A stretch of DNA of 64,000 nt, taken from the NCBI RefSeq assembly GCF_023053635.1, contig NC_086173.1, positions 146,056,697 to 146,120,696 on the forward strand, in the 5' to 3' direction. Position numbers and translations under genes: made by a program. A model generated the notes under the pieces. The model was not told the origin of the DNA and made no database searches. It saw only the letters and a program-made list of their open reading frames with translations. The stretch comes from Elgaria multicarinata webbii. Its lineage: Eukaryota > Chordata > Lepidosauria > Squamata > Anguidae. Below, one piece after another: positions 48,001-57,070 of this stretch. Each line of letters begins with the position of its first letter. Position 1 is the first letter of the stretch.

Positions 48001-49517
48001 TTAGAAGCAAACCCCCATAAAAAATCCAGAAAGGCCTTTCCAACTTTCAAACACTCAAATTTATTGCAAAATGAAAATGAGAGCCGAAACTAATTTGAAG
48101 CTATTTGACTATAAAGACACACACACAAAGTACAGAGGCAAAAGACTGTAAATTCAAATTCCAAATGTTAAATGTGGGTCAAGAAATGTAAATTTGGCCC
48201 ACTTACCCATTTGAAGAATGATGTTTGCTTTTGTTGAAACAGTAGATTAATAATTCATTTAAAACAACAACATTATCAAATGCTGGCTTCAAATCTGGAA
48301 AACCTGTCCCATTACACATTTATGATACATGTTCTTTCTACTCCAATGGACATACCACTGCCTTTCCTACTCAAAATGACTCCAGTGCTACAAATATTTA
48401 CTATAGGATGTGTTTCAAGACAGGTGTGGGCCTACAACTCCCATCAACTCTAGTCAGCATAGCCAATAGTAAGCAAATTTGGGGTTGTAGGCTAAAACAT
48501 TCAGAAATCCCAGTTAGACTTCTGTTGGGGAATCCTAATTCCAGTTAATCTGTGTCAACAAAGGCAGATGTGGCATTTTTTTAAAAAATATTGTGGCCTG
48601 AATTCCAGAGCCAACACCTTATTTCATCAGTCCACATGTTTGATGGAGCCTGCTGCATCAGTCTCCATGGAGATCATAACATCCCGAGTTTCCAAAACAT
48701 GGGTAGTTCAGGGTTCAGACATTCTAGTTTCAAAAACACCATGCCCCTCTCACATAATTCTTGTACATCCTTAACTTCCTTTTTTTGAAACTAACCATGG
48801 TGCAATGCTACGTTTGCATCAGCATTAATTTAAATCATAGTTTTCTTCAAACCAGATTTTACAGCCATGCCTAGAACAGGATTTGTGAACTGTGGCTTGA
48901 AAATAACCCTGATTAACATTTACATTGATCCAGATAACACATTAGGAAGCGAAATATGCACGCGAGAAAGGGGTAGATATCCCACGAGTGAGATGCTCAC
49001 TGTCTTCTAATCATGGTTATATTAGGAATGTTGGGACTACATCAGGCCTATGAATGCAAGAGCATTCTTGGTCTCTGTAGAAATCGGCAAGCCTTACCTT
49101 GTAATCTGCAGCAGCTTCTTCCGTGCAAACAACAGTGTGGTTTCTGTGAGCCTTGGACCTCTCACAGGACGTGCAAAGGAGGGTCTCATCTTGTTTGCAG
49201 AAAAGACTCAGAGCTTTGTTGTGCTCTTTGCACATTTTCTCCCTTCGTGGGCTCTTCTCCAGATGCACACTGAGTTGCTTAGCTACTTGTACTATGTTGC
49301 CCATTTGTCTATTGGGTTTAAGATCTTTCCAGGAAAAAACGTTTCTACACTCCGGGCAATAGATATTAGTGTTCGATTTTTGCCGATGCTTGGTGATGCA
49401 GCCTCGGCAGAAATTGTGCCCACAACCAACGATCATCACTGGATCCTGGAAGTAATCCAAGCAGATTGAACAAGTAAGTTCTTGCTCAAGATTTTCTGCT
49501 GGGTTTGCAGCAGCCAT
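35891..49517 (-). CDS. TRIM family gene 3 (complete RING, B-box, coiled coil, PRY-SPRY; 478 aa)
   Basis: On the minus strand the coding exons are 49517-49098 (420 nt), 47806-47711 (96), 45731-45501 (231), 42089-42067 (23), 41254-41136 (119), 39560-39531 or its copy 37259-37230 (30), and 36408-35891 (518). All have AG/GT boundaries. With one 30-nt exon they sum to 479 codons including the stop, as in gene 2. The RING is C16, C19, C32, H34, C37, C40, C54, C57. The B-box is C96, H99, C107, D110, C115, C118, H124, H127. The coiled coil covers about residues 141-257 and PRY-SPRY 307-478. It is a predicted E3 ubiquitin ligase of the TRIM27/39/RFP-like group. The 119-nt fifth exon is shared with gene 2 but not gene 1. 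The doubled exon 6 is unusual and phase-neutral. A 5'UTR exon must lie upstream, because an acceptor ('CCCTTCAG', at 49534-49535) sits 16 nt before the ATG. Confidence 0.93.
36646..38100. repeat. Tandem duplication, unit 1
   Basis: It matches unit 2 (38101-40831) in order: 'ctgcactgcacagatctaca', 'ccaatttgcacagcctctgt', the exon 6 region, 'ccttcaactatccaagggtg' and 'atcaggggttaccatctgcc'. Unit 1 lacks about 800 bp present in unit 2, and its break falls inside a MITE that is whole in unit 2, so unit 1 was probably shortened. The exon-bearing part looks almost identical between copies. Confidence 0.88.
37230..37259 (-). CDS. Gene 3 exon 6, duplicate copy (unit 1)
   Basis: 30 nt, identical to 39531-39560, with the same acceptor (CTAG) and donor (GTAAGC). 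It encodes [10 protein letters not shown] in the gene 3 phase. Because 30 is a multiple of three, either copy or both could be spliced in without a frame change. Confidence 0.75.
38101..40831. repeat. Tandem duplication, unit 2
   Basis: It abuts unit 1 directly. Its extra content includes a LINE tail (38318-38396), a complete MITE with 'gcctgttcacaccaagcc' and 'gttgtctgaacagggtc' ends (38540-38722), unassigned sequence to 39395, and extra sequence at 40230-40660. It carries the other copy of exon 6. Confidence 0.85.
40832..42066 (-). other. Gene 3 introns around exon 5
   Basis: Apart from the 119-nt exon (41136-41254) it holds a hairpin at 41345-41435 ('cagaatagaccttttgaaat' against 'caatgggctactctgagtag'), a G run at 41859-41875 and a short AC tract at 41996-42009. 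The rest is unassigned. Confidence 0.55.
42115..42365 (+). repeat. Degraded LINE RT C-terminal fragment
   Basis: 'ggtggcccctgccctatgga', 'attcactctaaaggcaaac' and 'ttaaagagatcttcaaagc' match the conserved end of L2/CR1-group RT, with breaks. It lies in gene 3 intron 3. Confidence 0.5.
42366..43096. other. Unassigned intronic sequence of gene 3
   Basis: No coding segment or named repeat recognised. 'tgaaactatttgt' is repeated at 42705 and 42723. Confidence 0.45.
43097..44340 (-). mobile_element. CR1 LINE fragment (RT domain to 3' end), interrupted
   Basis: The minus strand shows RT motif C 'FADDTKLGG' and '[13 protein letters not shown]'-like text in the 44340-44046 part. '[20 protein letters not shown]' and '[14 protein letters not shown]' follow in 43734-43273, and the 3' end 'attctatgattctatgat' lies near 43097. 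A 253-bp insertion (43792-44044) splits it. It is 5'-truncated with several breaks. Confidence 0.88.
43792..44044 (-). mobile_element. 253-bp insertion in CR1 with 16-bp target duplication and hammerhead-like core
   Basis: It is flanked by perfect copies of 'ttgtagtattgctgag' (43776-43791 and 44045-44060). A 27-bp segment at its left edge ('gcaaaaagagagagac' side) is inverted at about 43986-44012. On the minus strand, 43918-43880 reads CTGAAGA, a short GGAT/ATCT stem, GAAAC, then GTTGGGC. This follows the hammerhead ribozyme order (CTGANGA, stem II, GAAA, stem III) known in Penelope-like retroelements and retrozymes. Non-coding. The family assignment is an inference. Confidence 0.7.
44580..44715 (+). 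repeat. CR1-like LINE tail
   Basis: 'gttgctgggggacatggacg', 'actggttggccactatgtg' and 'ctcttggtctgatccagcat' match the tail at 33690-33850. Confidence 0.65.
44716..45362 (+). mobile_element. CR1 LINE 3' fragment, opposite orientation
   Basis: The plus strand encodes '[19 protein letters not shown]', '[14 protein letters not shown]' and '[11 protein letters not shown]' (frame open 44941-45276). The CR1 3' end 'ccccttccaactct' follows. It is head-to-head with the 43097-44340 copy. Confidence 0.88.
45732..47710 (-). other. Gene 3 intron 2
   Basis: It holds a family A MITE-like repeat at 46185-46420 ('agggtgctgtcccattcaag'), a LINE RT scrap on - at 46970-47130 ('gagagcatttcacaaatggg') and a LINE 3' tail on - at 47517-47620 ('accgcccaatagccggagct'). 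A small palindrome ('ataaggttatgattataacc') lies at 47638. Other parts are unassigned. Confidence 0.6.
47807..49097 (-). other. Gene 3 intron 1
   Basis: It contains a diverged palindromic MITE at 48415-48520 ('ctacaactcccatcaactct' against 'ggggttgtaggctaaaac'). Otherwise unassigned. Confidence 0.5.
49098..49517 (-). CDS. Gene 3 first coding exon: RING finger and B-box 2
   Basis: It begins '[20 protein letters not shown]'. 'CGHNFC' at 32-37, 'CPEC' at 54-57 and the B-box end 'HRNH' at 124-127 are visible. It ends 'EEAAADYK' at donor GTAAGG, phase 0, as in gene 2. Confidence 0.93.
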
Positions 49518-49814
49518 GATGCTTTGTTGTCAGCTGAAGGGAAAATGAGTTTCTCTTTCGTGTTCCTTGAAATGGGCGTTTCCTCTCTCCTCCCACCCCC
49601 CCTTTCTCTCTCTGCTCCACCCACCAGTCAAATTATGCAGTGTTTGAGTTTAAGGTAAAGAAAGGCCTTCAAATAGGAAGTCTGAAAAGATTTACATTTT
49701 GAAAACAACCAAGAGGCTTGAGACACTTTAAAGATTAACACATTTACTACTGCATAAGCTTCCACATTACTCTTTCCTCTAGCTACCAAGTGCCACGTTG
49801 CTGAGGCTGTAACA

Positions 49815-50258
49815 GGGAGAGGGAACAGCAGACCTTGTACTGTGTTTGGAATTCCTGACTTTAGCAGTGGGATTATTTAGGGTGACCCTATGAAAAGGAG
49901 GACAGGGCTCCTGTATCTTTAACAGATGTATTGAAAAGGGAATTTCAGCAGGTGTCATTTGTATATATGGGGAACCTGGTGAAATCTCCTCTTCATCACA
50001 ACAGTGAAAGCTGCAGGTGCCCTGCCCTCTGTTAAATCTGGTCGCTCTAGGATAGCTCCTGCAGCTTTAAATGCTGTGATGAAGAGGGAAATTCACCAGG
50101 TTCTCCATATATACAAATGACACCTGCTGAAATTCCCTTCTCTATGCAACTGTTAAAGATACAGGAGCCCTGTCCTCCTTTTCATAGGGTCACCCTAAAT
50201 AATCCCACTGCTAGTCAGGAATTCTAAACACAGTACAAGGTCTGCTGTTCCCTCTCCC
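49815..50258. repeat. 444-bp palindrome with an 'agggtgacccta' MITE inside
   Basis: Arms of about 200 bp mirror each other from 'gggagagggaacagcagacc' to 'ggtctgctgttccctctccc'. The inner landmarks are 'agtgggattatttagggtga' and 'gacagggctcctgtatcttt'. The inner 318 bp resembles MITE copies at 54134-54316 and 56750-56920, but the mirrored flanks of about 63 bp do not appear in those copies. Confidence 0.88.
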
Positions 50259-50977
50259 CTAGATTGTTATGTTAGAGAGACTTATTTGACCGTAGTTAAT
50301 AAATACAAAGTAGTTCAACATTTTGAATTAATCAGTGATGTCGGTCACTGATGGCCTGATTCCGTTGAATCCACTTCTAGTAAAACATCGCAAAATTCTT
50401 TCATCTTTTAAGTATTTAGTCCTCATTGTGAGGGGTAGTGGGGATGCAAGGCAGTTGGTATGCTTTGGGGATTCTGGCACCCAGCCTCAAATTTAGGTGC
50501 TTATTTTAAAGATTCTTGGCCCAGGGGAAGTGTGGAAGAAGGTGGGAGTCATGTTTCCGCTGATGCATAGATTTCAATTTCACATGTCCATTGTGGAAGC
50601 TAAACAATGTCCCTAAAACAATGGTAGTATGAAAGATATGCTTTCAGTTATTGTATTGGCAGGATGGTGATTGACAGCTGCCTGGGATTTCAGTCTGCTT
50701 GTAGGGCAAACTGGTTATAAAAGGTACTATTTAAAACAGCCATGGAGAACATCCGACCTGCCAGCTGGTCCCCACAAGCCATGCCCCCCCTCCCCACCTG
50801 TGGCAAAAATCTGTTATCTCTAATCATCAGCTAGTCAGAGATAAGTGCTTCTCCTTCCCTGGCACTGAGATCACTGGGAAGGGACGTGGCTGTGTGTGAA
50901 TGGGATGCATCTGTGTAAGCCACTTGCCACCAGTGGTTCCAGACAGAAAAATGTTCCTCACCTCTGATATACAGATT
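50259..50977. other. Unassigned sequence upstream of gene 3
   Basis: No gene or named repeat recognised. Confidence 0.45.
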
Positions 50978-51470
50978 GCTTTCATTTATTATTACTTTAC
51001 AACTTTTATATATCACTCCCTATCCAAATATTTTGGAGTGGTGAACAGAATAAAAACATTAAAAAATTCATTTTTGGAAGAACAATGTGCAGATAAAACC
51101 GCAACTGGTCATTCAGGAAAAGCTTCCTGGAACGTTTTTAGGAGGCGCTGAAAGTGATACAACGCTGGGGCCTGCCTGACCTCCAAAGACAGGGAGTTCC
51201 ATAGGAAGGAGGGCCACCACACGTAAGGCTCTTCTCCTGGTGGACTCCAATTGGACCAAAGGTCCATGTCTACCTACCAGGAGCATGCCCTCCGACAACC
51301 TCAGTGACCAGGCAGGTTGGTAAGGGAGACGGCACTCTCTCAGGTACTCTGCTCCCAAGTTGTTTAGGGCTTCGTACACTAGTACTAAGATCTTAAACCT
51401 GGCCCAGTAGTGAATAGGCAGCCAGTGCAGTTCCTTTTTACCAAGCAAGAAAATGGAATGGCTCAGTTGT
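50978..51470 (-). repeat. LINE RT C-terminal fragment
   Basis: The minus strand encodes 'LHWLPIHYWARFKILVLVYE' and 'ALNNLGAEYLRECRLPY', diagnostic of the L2/CR1-group RT C-terminus. The 3' tail near 50978 is TTTATTATTACTTT. Confidence 0.75.
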
Positions 51471-51770
51471 TTGGCCTCTTAGTGATTAATTGTCCGCTTT
51501 ATTCTTCCATGTTTAGGCAGAAGCCTGATGAGAAAAATTATACCAGTAAAGGACAGGGGTGTTTCCAGTTATGGGAATGGGAGTATGTTACCACCACCAC
51601 CGGAATTCCCCCAAGGGTGCCATGCCCCTTTCCCAACCCCAATTTCCAGGCTACCCAGTAACAAAATGGGACGGCTCAGTTGTTTGGCCTCCATTGAAAA
51701 ACTGTCCGTTCTAGTCTTCTGCATTTGGGTAGTAGCCCAATGAGAAGAATTCTACAAATAGGTATTTTTG
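51446..51770 (+). repeat. Diverged tandem repeat, about 210-bp period
   Basis: 'atggctcagttgtttggcct' near 51455 and 'acggctcagttgtttggcct' near 51671 head two similar segments ('ttgtccgctttattcttc' and 'ctgtccgttctagtcttc'). No coding content. Confidence 0.6.
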
Positions 51771-52194
51771 CATTGAAATGGTCAGTGACCATGCTCCACA
51801 ATATGTCTTTTATTTCTCTCTGTTCCCTTGCTCCCCAGCAGAAGTTTGGTGTCCCAATCCAATCTTTGAATCACGTAAATTTTTTGATGATTATTTGTGG
51901 CTGGAATAATGATACTGAATAGGTTGGGATCCTGTCCTAGGCACCACTACAGAATGGCTGTTATAGTCACCCACCATCTTCACTTCCAGAGAATGTTTTC
52001 CCCAGCTGCCAGTAAGAAAATGCACTTGGAGGCAGAACCTCACTAAGCAGTTTACAAAGTGGGCAGAGTGTATAAAGTAGACAAGGCCCAAATCCTGCCC
52101 ACCTTTGGCTCTGGTCCTGTCTACTGGAATTTAAACCCCATGGTTTCAATCGTGGTAATTTTGACAGGCAAAAGTTATGGTAAGATAACTTTTT

Positions 52195-52345
52195 ATCTGG
52201 TTGAGCTTTTATATTGTATTTTATATTATGGTTTTATACTGTTGTTTTATACTTTGAATGTTTTTAATTTTTGTGAACCGCCCAGAGAGCTCCAGCTATT
52301 GGGCGGTATAGAAATGTAATAAATAAAATAAATAAATAAGATTAA
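52195..52345 (+). repeat. LINE 3' end
   Basis: 'tttatattgtattttatatt', 'gtgaaccgcccagagagctc', 'tattgggcggtatagaaatg' and an AATAAAATAAATAAAT tail. Confidence 0.8.
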
Positions 52346-53535
52346 CACTAGAAATTTGTCAGCTCCCACCTCACTCTCTTCAACACTTCACTCCACTTAT
52401 GGTTCCATCAAATGTGGGTTTGGAGGACTGTCAATTAGTAGCCTGCTGGCTGATATATTTGGAAGGGCTAATATTCCATTGCAATACAGTTCCTCACTAG
52501 CACAAGCAACCATTTTTGCACATCACCCAATGGAGGAGTTGGTCCATAGATTTTAATCTTAATTATATTGTAAGGTATGGTTCAGCTTGGCAAGGAGGCA
52601 TATTTTTTCAAATAAATCTTCAAATATAAAATTTAACAAGCTAACATAAGAGGATGGGACTTACTTTTTACAAGCGTTTAATATAATATTCACAGTTCTT
52701 GTTATGAATCCCATAACAAGATGGTAAATATTTACCCCATTCAGAAACTGGTAAACCTAAAAAATAAAAAAACCACCCCAAAACAGCAGAACCATGCACC
52801 CTAAGCTGTATGTGACTTTTCTATATGGGGTTGTTCTCTTTTACGCTTAGGCAATTGTATAAGGCAGTAATGAAGGTCTGCACACCTTGTAACTTATCAG
52901 ACTGCATGCAGCCCATTAGAGGCTCTGCAAAGCTGCTTTAGCTTCCTACCCGAGTCTCCCAAAACAGGGGAGCTAAATAGGTTAAGCCAGCACTTGGTAG
53001 ACCAAGATACATGACTGGTGATCTGCCTTTGGTGCGGTGGGTCAAGCCCTGCAGACTCCTAATCCCAGTTTTCACAGTGGCAGCCTAGCAACCATTAAAC
53101 CCCCAGTGAGATTTCCAAATGTTATTTGCTTTTTCTGAACCCACCGCACCAAATGAATTGCAAAATAAGATGCAATGTTGAATCATCTATCAGAGTAGGA
53201 GAGGGCAAGTTTTTGAATTACACTGGACTCTTTGACATGTCTTAAGAAGCCTGTGCAACTCAAAAGCTTGCTTCTTTTCCCTTCAACAGATGGTGGCTCA
53301 TTAAGGCATATCTTGATCTTAGTCCAGGCCTGTTTGATACTAAAATGAGCTCATCCGCACATTCTCTGTCTCTCATTACTTCAAACAATGAACTTATTCT
53401 GAATGGCTCTTCTTTTCCTTCCATTCAGCCCTCCCACCCAAATCTACATTTTAATACATGTGATTATGACTTTGCAATATTATTTCAAATTTTTCAGTTT
53501 GCTTTTACGCAATTGCTGAATAATCTTTCAATAAA
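52346..53535. other. Intergenic sequence between gene 3 and the H3-like gene
   Basis: No gene or named repeat recognised. 'ctgaacccaccgcaccaaat' and 'tttggtgcggtgggtc' (53030-53160) form a short inverted pair. Confidence 0.45.
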
Positions 53536-53592
53536 TTTCATGGAAAGAAAACCTGGCCTCTGGCTTTACTCCCAGGTTTTCTTTCCATGAAA
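53536..53592 (-). promoter_or_regulatory. Perfect 21-bp stem hairpin downstream of the H3-like ORF
   Basis: Arms 53536-53556 and 53572-53592 ('tttcatggaaagaaaacctg' plus g, and its complement) with a 15-nt loop. It directly follows the next hairpin. Function unknown. Confidence 0.7.
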
Positions 53593-53624
53593 CAGCGTCT
53601 CGTCTGTTTCAAGACGAGACGCTG
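53593..53624 (-). promoter_or_regulatory. Perfect 12-bp stem hairpin 22 nt after the H3-like stop
   Basis: Arms 'cagcgtctcgtc' and 'gacgagacgctg' with an 8-nt loop. It sits where replication-dependent histone mRNAs carry their 3' stem-loop, but it does not match the canonical 6-bp stem and 4-nt loop. A terminator-like or processing role is speculative. Confidence 0.6.
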
Positions 53625-53646
53625 CCAGACAGAAATGGGTTTGCCT

Positions 53647-54069
53647 TCAGATTGTCATCTCCTGCCGGAGGCACCTGGCCAAGTGAACATCACTTTTTGA
53701 GACCGTAAATCTCTTTGCGTGGAGAGCGCACAAATGCCAGTCCTCAAATAACTCCAGCAGATAAGCTTGGCTAGCTTCCTTCAGGGCCAGAACCGCCGGA
53801 GTCTGGAAGCGCAAGTTCCACTCGAAGCCATGCGCCAACTTCTTGGTGAAACGCAGGAAAGGCAACTTGTCCAGCATCATCCCAGAGGCCTTCTTCTGAT
53901 ACCGGTGGATCAGCTGCAATGCCGACATTCTGGGATGGCCGTGGCGGAATGACGTCTCCTGTCCTGCGTCATGGCCAGGAACACGTCTACGAGTTCCTTG
54001 GGGAACCGCCTTCTTCCATGGCTTGCTTGCTCGCACCAGTTTTTGAGAAGCCTTCAACGTTCTAGCCAT
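53647..54069 (-). CDS. Divergent histone H3-like protein, intronless, 140 aa
   Basis: The ATG is chosen at 54069 because it gives 'MARTLKASQK', the counterpart of the H3 start 'MARTKQTARK'. In-frame ATG sequence upstream is not H3-like. A histone fold follows: alpha-N 'LIHRYQKK' (53-60), 'LDKLPFLRFTKKLA' (66-79), 'LRFQTPAVLALKEASQAYLL' (86-105), 'LFEDWHLCALHAKRFTV' (107-123) and 'VHLARCLRQE' (128-137). Loop 1 has H3 length and lacks the two extra residues typical of CENP-A, so it is an H3 relative, not a clear centromeric H3. The tail is strongly altered: Lys at position 9 remains, but position 4 is Leu and the K27/K36 contexts are gone. No stop interrupts 140 codons. It could be a germline-type H3 variant or a decaying copy that is still open. 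No TATA box or canonical stem-loop was found. Confidence 0.85.
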   Translation of the reverse strand: MARTLKASQKLVRASKPWKKAVPQGTRRRVPGHDAGQETSFRHGHPRMSALQLIHRYQKKASGMMLDKLPFLRFTKKLAHGFEWNLRFQTPAVLALKEASQAYLLELFEDWHLCALHAKRFTVSKSDVHLARCLRQEMTI

Positions 54070-54119
54070 GGAGAGCCACCAGTGGTCTTTGATGCTGTTC
54101 TGCAATACAAGACAAGCAG

Positions 54120-54320
54120 AAAAGCCGATCGTCAGATTCAGGGATGGGGAACCTTGTCACAACAGTTAAAGCTGCAGGAGCTATACTAGAGTGACCAGCT
54201 TTAACTGTTGTGTTGAAGAGGGAATTTCACCAGGTGCTGTATGCATGCTAATGACACCAGCTGAAATTCCCTTTTCAATACAACTGTCCAGTCCTTCTTT
54301 CCATATGGTCACCCTAGTTT
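54120..54320. repeat. MITE-like element ('ggtcaccctag' end)
   Basis: 'acaacagttaaagctgcagg', 'gaagagggaatttcaccagg' and 'atatggtcaccctag' match half of the 49879-50196 palindrome. It lies just upstream (5') of the H3-like gene. Confidence 0.7.
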
Positions 54321-56749
54321 ACAGTCTTAAGATGGAAAGTGGCAGGAGGCTGCAGACACTGAAATTAGACTCTACCAGGTACTGAAACGGTTTCAGGTCA
54401 CAACTGGAATCCTCACAATGGTTGCTTGGAACCAACAAACAAAGTTTGATCCCCCTTTTTGAAAATACAAAATTCAGCTGTTACTAAAAAAAAGGGGGGT
54501 GAAATCTCCATCCATAGGCAAATTGGGTAGCTTTACCTAACAGTTGGAGGAGGATGTACTTTCAGAGAATAAAGTCCCAGCAGCTGCTACATAGCATTGC
54601 AAGCCTTCAGCAGGGGTGGGGAACTTGTGGACCTCCAGATGTTGAATTATAACTCCCATTGGCCCTGACTATTGGCCAGACTAGCTGGTGTTCAGAGGAG
54701 TCAGAGTTGAACAACATCTGGAGGGCTACCACCTCAATCATCACAAGGCTCCCTTCCATCTCATCACCTGTCCTGTGCATTTATTCTTTTGTGACTAGAG
54801 GTGCCATGTGTAGCTGCCTCTGCCCCAACCATCGGCCAGAGAACCAAGGGCTGCTGGAAGCCTCATCCATCCCTGCCTCACACCATAAACATCACAACAA
54901 GGGGGAAACCAACCTACTTTGAACAGAGAAGGAGCAGCTGCAGGGAGCTTGTTTTATTTATTTATTACATTTCTATAACGCCCAATAGCTGGAGCCAGAA
55001 AGCATACTTACAAGAACTTTGAAATTAAGAACTAGTGCCTGAGTTGGCGTTTTTTCCTCCTCACTCACAATGCTTTTTCCTTTTGTGTTGTGTATTCTAA
55101 GCCTGAAGGCAAAGCCTACCTTATTAATATTTGTAAGCCACTTTGGGAGCCTTTTATGGCTAAAGAGCAGGGCAAAAATAGTTTCTATAATTAAATAAAT
55201 AGACCTATCTTGCGCTTTCTGCCATCTCATCATGTTCCCCCTGCATCTCTAGTGCATGCACAAGAGGGTCAAATACAGCCTGCCCTTTCAGGAATGCCTA
55301 ATACTTCGAAAGTAGAGGCGCATAGCTTGCAAGCTTAGCAGGTGGAGTTTTTTTTTTTGGCATACAGCTGAATGGTGTGTGTGAGAGAAAAAACTTCAGC
55401 TGCTAAGTGCCTGTGCATAAGGCTGCTGTTTAAAGTCACAGAAAAGGCACCAAGAAAGAGCCAGCAGCGTTAAGTTTGCACGAGTCTTTTTGTTTTGTTT
55501 TATCTTTCTATTATTCCACGCAATCATCCAAAGGTGGATGGGGATATCTTTAGCAGATGTTGCCTTATAACAGATCTGACTTCTTTTGCATCTAACACAA
55601 TATCATCTACTGAGGAGTGGAGTGGAAGCACCTCCCCAGGGTCTGGGGAGAGTAAGGGATTGTCTACACGCAACGCATGGGCTCTGGCACTGAGTGAGAA
55701 TCCCATCCGCACAGCAGAAGCCCTTCCCAACTCTCCTTCTCCAATGCATCTAAGGAAGGCACATTGTTAAGTTCAGTCTTCAATACCTTTGGTAGTAATT
55801 TAAATCACAAGATTGGCTCAGCACCAAAATTTAATGGGTATTTAACATGTTTGTGCCTTTAGGTCAGGGATGAGGAACCCTGTGGCCTACCAGATGTTGT
55901 TTGATTCCAACTCCCATCAGGCCCAGCCAGCAGGGCTGTGGTCACAGATAATGGGTGTTGTAATCCAATCCACTGGAGAGAAGCACATGTTCTCCACCTC
56001 TGTGTTGGGTCTAGCACAAGCCACTACAAAATATGCTGCATACAATCATAAAGACTAGAACAACATTTTCTCCCAGGGCTTTGGAGGTTAATTTGCAGTC
56101 AGCCCCCGCCACCTCACCCTGTAATGAATTAATTACATACAAAACAGATACAATTTAACAACCACTCCACTCACATCCATAGACAGATTCCTACTTACAA
56201 AACAAGCAAGCCCAAGAAGTATAATAAATCCCACTGAGTTCAAACGCTCTTACTCCCTGACAAGCCATAAGCAGGATTGCAGCCAACCTTACACATCTGT
56301 GGAACAAACACAAACCCCCAAATTAGAGCAAATAAAATGTACTCACAAAATTACAGTAAACGAAAGGTGAAGTAAAACCCTCGCTGGCACAGAACAACTG
56401 CACTACTCTATTTTGTCTTTTTGAGACCCAGGCTATTAGGGCCTTGTGAGCTGCGGCTCTGAAGGGGAAATGAGCTGGGTTTATGGTCTTAAGGTCATCT
56501 TAATTTAAATACCACACAGCGAAGTTGAAGGCTATTGGCTGCAATTGATGGAGGGCAGAACGAATGCTTTCCATAATGTCTTCAGAAGAGTTTTCAGTTT
56601 TCAATCAGGTCGGACCTGGTATTCAACCTCTTTTCCTTTCCTTTCCTTTTCTTTTTCAGTGCTAAGGAGGCTAAGTAATTGTAGGCATTGTGAGACAAAC
56701 AACAAGAAATACTTGAGGGAGATGACTTCGATAAATCGCGTTTACAGCT
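54321..56749. other. Intergenic region with scattered repeats
   Basis: It holds palindromic MITEs at 54610-54740 ('ctccagatgttgaattataa' against 'acaacatctggagggctacc') and 55865-55985 ('accagatgttgtttgattcc'). A LINE tail on - lies at 54952-54998 ('taacgcccaatagctggagc'), a LINE tail on + at 55110-55200 and a hairpin fragment near 56220-56285. No gene was recognised. Confidence 0.55.
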
Positions 56750-56925
56750 AGGATGGCCAGATCCAAAAGAGGAGAGAGATCCTGCATCTTTAATAGTTGT
56801 TTAGAACGGGGTATTTCAGAAGGTGTAGCTTGTCATGCAAACTACATCTGATGAAATTCCACCCTTCGACACAACTATTAAAGGTGCAAGAGTTCTGCTT
56901 TCTTGCATCTCGCTACCTTATTCAT
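56750..56925. repeat. MITE-like element, diverged
   Basis: 'gctaggatggccagatcc' and 'atctttaatagttgttt' on the left mirror 'caactattaaaggtgcaag' on the right. Relative of 49879 and 54134. Confidence 0.6.
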
Positions 56926-56939
56926 GTCAGAAGGTTTGT

Positions 56940-57070
56940 GAATGCATACTATTGCATTGTACAATAGAACGATGCATACTATTACATACTATAGTATATA
57001 GGATGCAATAGTATACTATACTAGAATACTATAGCGATGCATACTATTGCATTGTACAATAGAACTAGCC
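56940..57070. repeat. AT-rich palindromic cluster with 30-bp direct repeats
   Basis: 'atgcatactattgcattgta' begins copies at about 56943 and 57034. Between them lie inverted 'tactatagtata'-type segments. Confidence 0.7.

Noticed and set aside
53647-54069. Centromeric H3 (CENP-A) identity for the H3-like ORF
   Set aside because: Loop 1 has H3 length with no two-residue insertion, and the tail starts with an H3-like MART. CENP-A is therefore not supported by the visible sequence.
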